From the NCBI GenBank assembly GCA_013152995.1, contig JAADFH010000013.1, positions 1-7,095 on the forward strand: a stretch of DNA of 7,095 nt, given 5' to 3'. Both the position numbers and the translations under genes were made by a program. Positions 6,006 through 7,095 of this stretch are shown here, one piece after another (within the stretch, counting starts at the first letter, position 1; each line of letters opens with the position of its first letter). The notes beneath the pieces are model-generated. The model saw only the letters and a program-made list of their open reading frames with translations, was not told the DNA's origin and did no database searches. This DNA comes from Methanobacteriota archaeon. GTDB lineage: Archaea; Hydrothermarchaeota; Hydrothermarchaeia; Hydrothermarchaeales; BMS3B.

Positions 6006-7094
6006 GTGGACATTGCCGAGAGGATACGGGAGATTGAGGAGGAGCTCAGGCGCACTCCCTACAACAAGGCTACGCAGCACCACATAGGCAGGCTGAAAGC
6101 CAAGCTTGCCAGACTTCGCCAGGAGGCTGAGCAGCGCAGGGGTGGAGGTGGCAGGGGGTATGCTGTTCCGAAGGAGGGTGATGCCACCGTTGTCATGGCG
6201 GGTTTTCCCAGCGTGGGCAAGTCAACGCTGCTGAACGCTCTCACGGGTGCGGAGAGCCAGGTGGCAGAGTACGCCTTCACCACCCTTGAGGTTGTGCCGG
6301 GGATGATGCACTACAACGGTGCCAGAATCCAGGTGCTTGATCTTCCCGGGATTATTGAGGGCGCCTCTAAGGGGAGGGGCAGAGGCAGGGAGGTGCTGTC
6401 GGTGATGCGCAGCGCCGACCTGGTGCTCTTAGTTGTGGATGCGCTTGAGCCGGAGCAGCGGGATGCGGTGGTGAGGGAGCTGTATGAGGCTGGCATAAGG
6501 CTGAACACCTCCCCGCCCAGGCTTAAGATAGTGAAGAAGGACAGGGGAGGGATAAGGGTGAGCTCAACGGTCAAGCTGAGGGAGCTCACCCAGGAGACGA
6601 TCAAGGCGGTGCTTGCGGAGTACAGGATTCACAATGCAGAGGTCGTGATTCACGAGGACCTGAGCCTTGAGAGGCTGATTGATGCTCTTGCGGGCAACAG
6701 GGTGTATGTCAGGGCGCTGACGGTGGTGAACAAGGTGGACATGCTTGGCAGGGCTGAGGCTGAGAAGCTTCTCAGGAGGCTGGGGGATGCTCTGCCGGTC
6801 TCTGCAAAGCTTGGCTGGGGTATTGAGGAGCTGAAGCAGCGCATATTTTCGGAGCTGGGGCTGATGCGGGTCTACCTGAAGCCTCCGGGGAAGGAGGCTG
6901 ACATGAAGGAGCCCATGATTCTTCCGCCGGGGGCGACTGTTAGAGATGTGTGCAGCAGGCTGCATAAGGATTTCCTGCGGAAGTTCAGGCATGCCAGGGT
7001 GTGGGGGAAGAGCGTGCGATTTCAGGGGCAGAAGGTGGGGCTTGAGCACGAGCTCCATGACGGAGATGTGCTCAGCATAGCGCTTGAGAGGTAG
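6006..7094 (+). CDS. drg: DRG-family GTPase with TGS domain (developmentally regulated GTP-binding protein homologue)
   Basis: DRG proteins are Obg-related GTPases that associate with ribosomes in archaea and eukaryotes. The 362-residue product is full length: an N-terminal helical hairpin with RRTPYNKATQHHIGRLKAKL (15-34); G1 GFPSVGKST at 66-74; a G2 Thr in FTTLE (91-95); G3 DLPGIIEGAS at 112-121; a DRG-specific insert (about 160-230); G4 NKVD at 242-245; G5 SAK at 266-268; and a C-terminal TGS domain (about 300-361) ending in LHDGDVLSIAL. I chose GTG at 6006 because the protein from there matches the usual DRG N terminus (DIAERIREIEEELRRTPYN). The open frame continues upstream only as antisense of larE. 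A GCGGGG tract lies 7 bases before the GTG, but no true SD is seen, so leaderless initiation is possible. The gene is divergent from larE and ends one base before the window edge. Confidence 0.95.
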   Translation: MDIAERIREIEEELRRTPYNKATQHHIGRLKAKLARLRQEAEQRRGGGGRGYAVPKEGDATVVMAGFPSVGKSTLLNALTGAESQVAEYAFTTLEVVPGMMHYNGARIQVLDLPGIIEGASKGRGRGREVLSVMRSADLVLLVVDALEPEQRDAVVRELYEAGIRLNTSPPRLKIVKKDRGGIRVSSTVKLRELTQETIKAVLAEYRIHNAEVVIHEDLSLERLIDALAGNRVYVRALTVVNKVDMLGRAEAEKLLRRLGDALPVSAKLGWGIEELKQRIFSELGLMRVYLKPPGKEADMKEPMILPPGATVRDVCSRLHKDFLRKFRHARVWGKSVRFQGQKVGLEHELHDGDVLSIALER

Positions 7095-7095
7095 G

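Noticed and set aside
5954..6055. 34-residue N-terminal extension of the larE open frame
   Set aside because: It would overlap the start of drg and adds a Ser/Arg-rich stretch not found in LarE proteins; the family N terminus begins near the ATG at 5953 or 5941.

Overview
The window reads as a stretch of GC-rich archaeal chromosome. The strongest sign is a full-length DRG-type GTPase with a C-terminal TGS domain, a family of archaea and eukaryotes. A NurA nuclease beside a HerA helicase, ATG/GTG/TTG starts with GAGGTG-type ribosome binding sites, and T-rich or TATA-like spacers in otherwise GC-rich DNA agree with this. The lineage cannot be fixed from the sequence alone; a (probably thermophilic) euryarchaeote is a reasonable guess. 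Coding density is very high: seven genes, with only two spacers of about 50 bases between them.

Layout. Positions 30-848 (+) encode an iron-sulfur electron-transfer subunit of the DmsB/PsrB/NrfC type with cysteines for four [4Fe-4S] clusters. After a 51-base AT-rich gap, 900-1982 (+) encodes a large TorD/DmsD-family maturation chaperone. These two are the accessory genes expected beside a molybdenum/tungsten oxidoreductase of the DMSO reductase family, whose catalytic subunit is not in the window and may lie upstream. The chaperone gene overlaps nurA (1975-2952) by 8 bases, and nurA overlaps herA (2949-4418) by 4 bases. DNA end-resection genes are therefore joined directly to a redox-enzyme chaperone gene. 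The usual partners mre11 and rad50 are absent.

On the minus strand, a LarE-like PP-loop sulfur transferase gene (5953 down to 5132) is coupled by a TTGA stop/start overlap to an inositol monophosphatase/fructose-bisphosphatase family gene (5135 down to 4404). The latter converges on herA with a 15-base overlap of the 3' ends. The LarE-like protein keeps three cysteines placed like those of iron-sulfur-dependent LarE forms. At the right end, drg (6006-7094, +) is divergent from larE. The 52-base spacer between them must hold both promoters and contains a perfect 9-base inverted repeat whose arms carry SD-like GGGAAGG.

I found no tRNA, rRNA, CRISPR array, insertion sequence or pseudogene. Nothing here is clearly a new system. 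The most interesting points are the unusual insert in the iron-sulfur subunit, the chaperone-nurA-herA arrangement, the LarE-phosphatase pair and the dyad in the larE/drg spacer.
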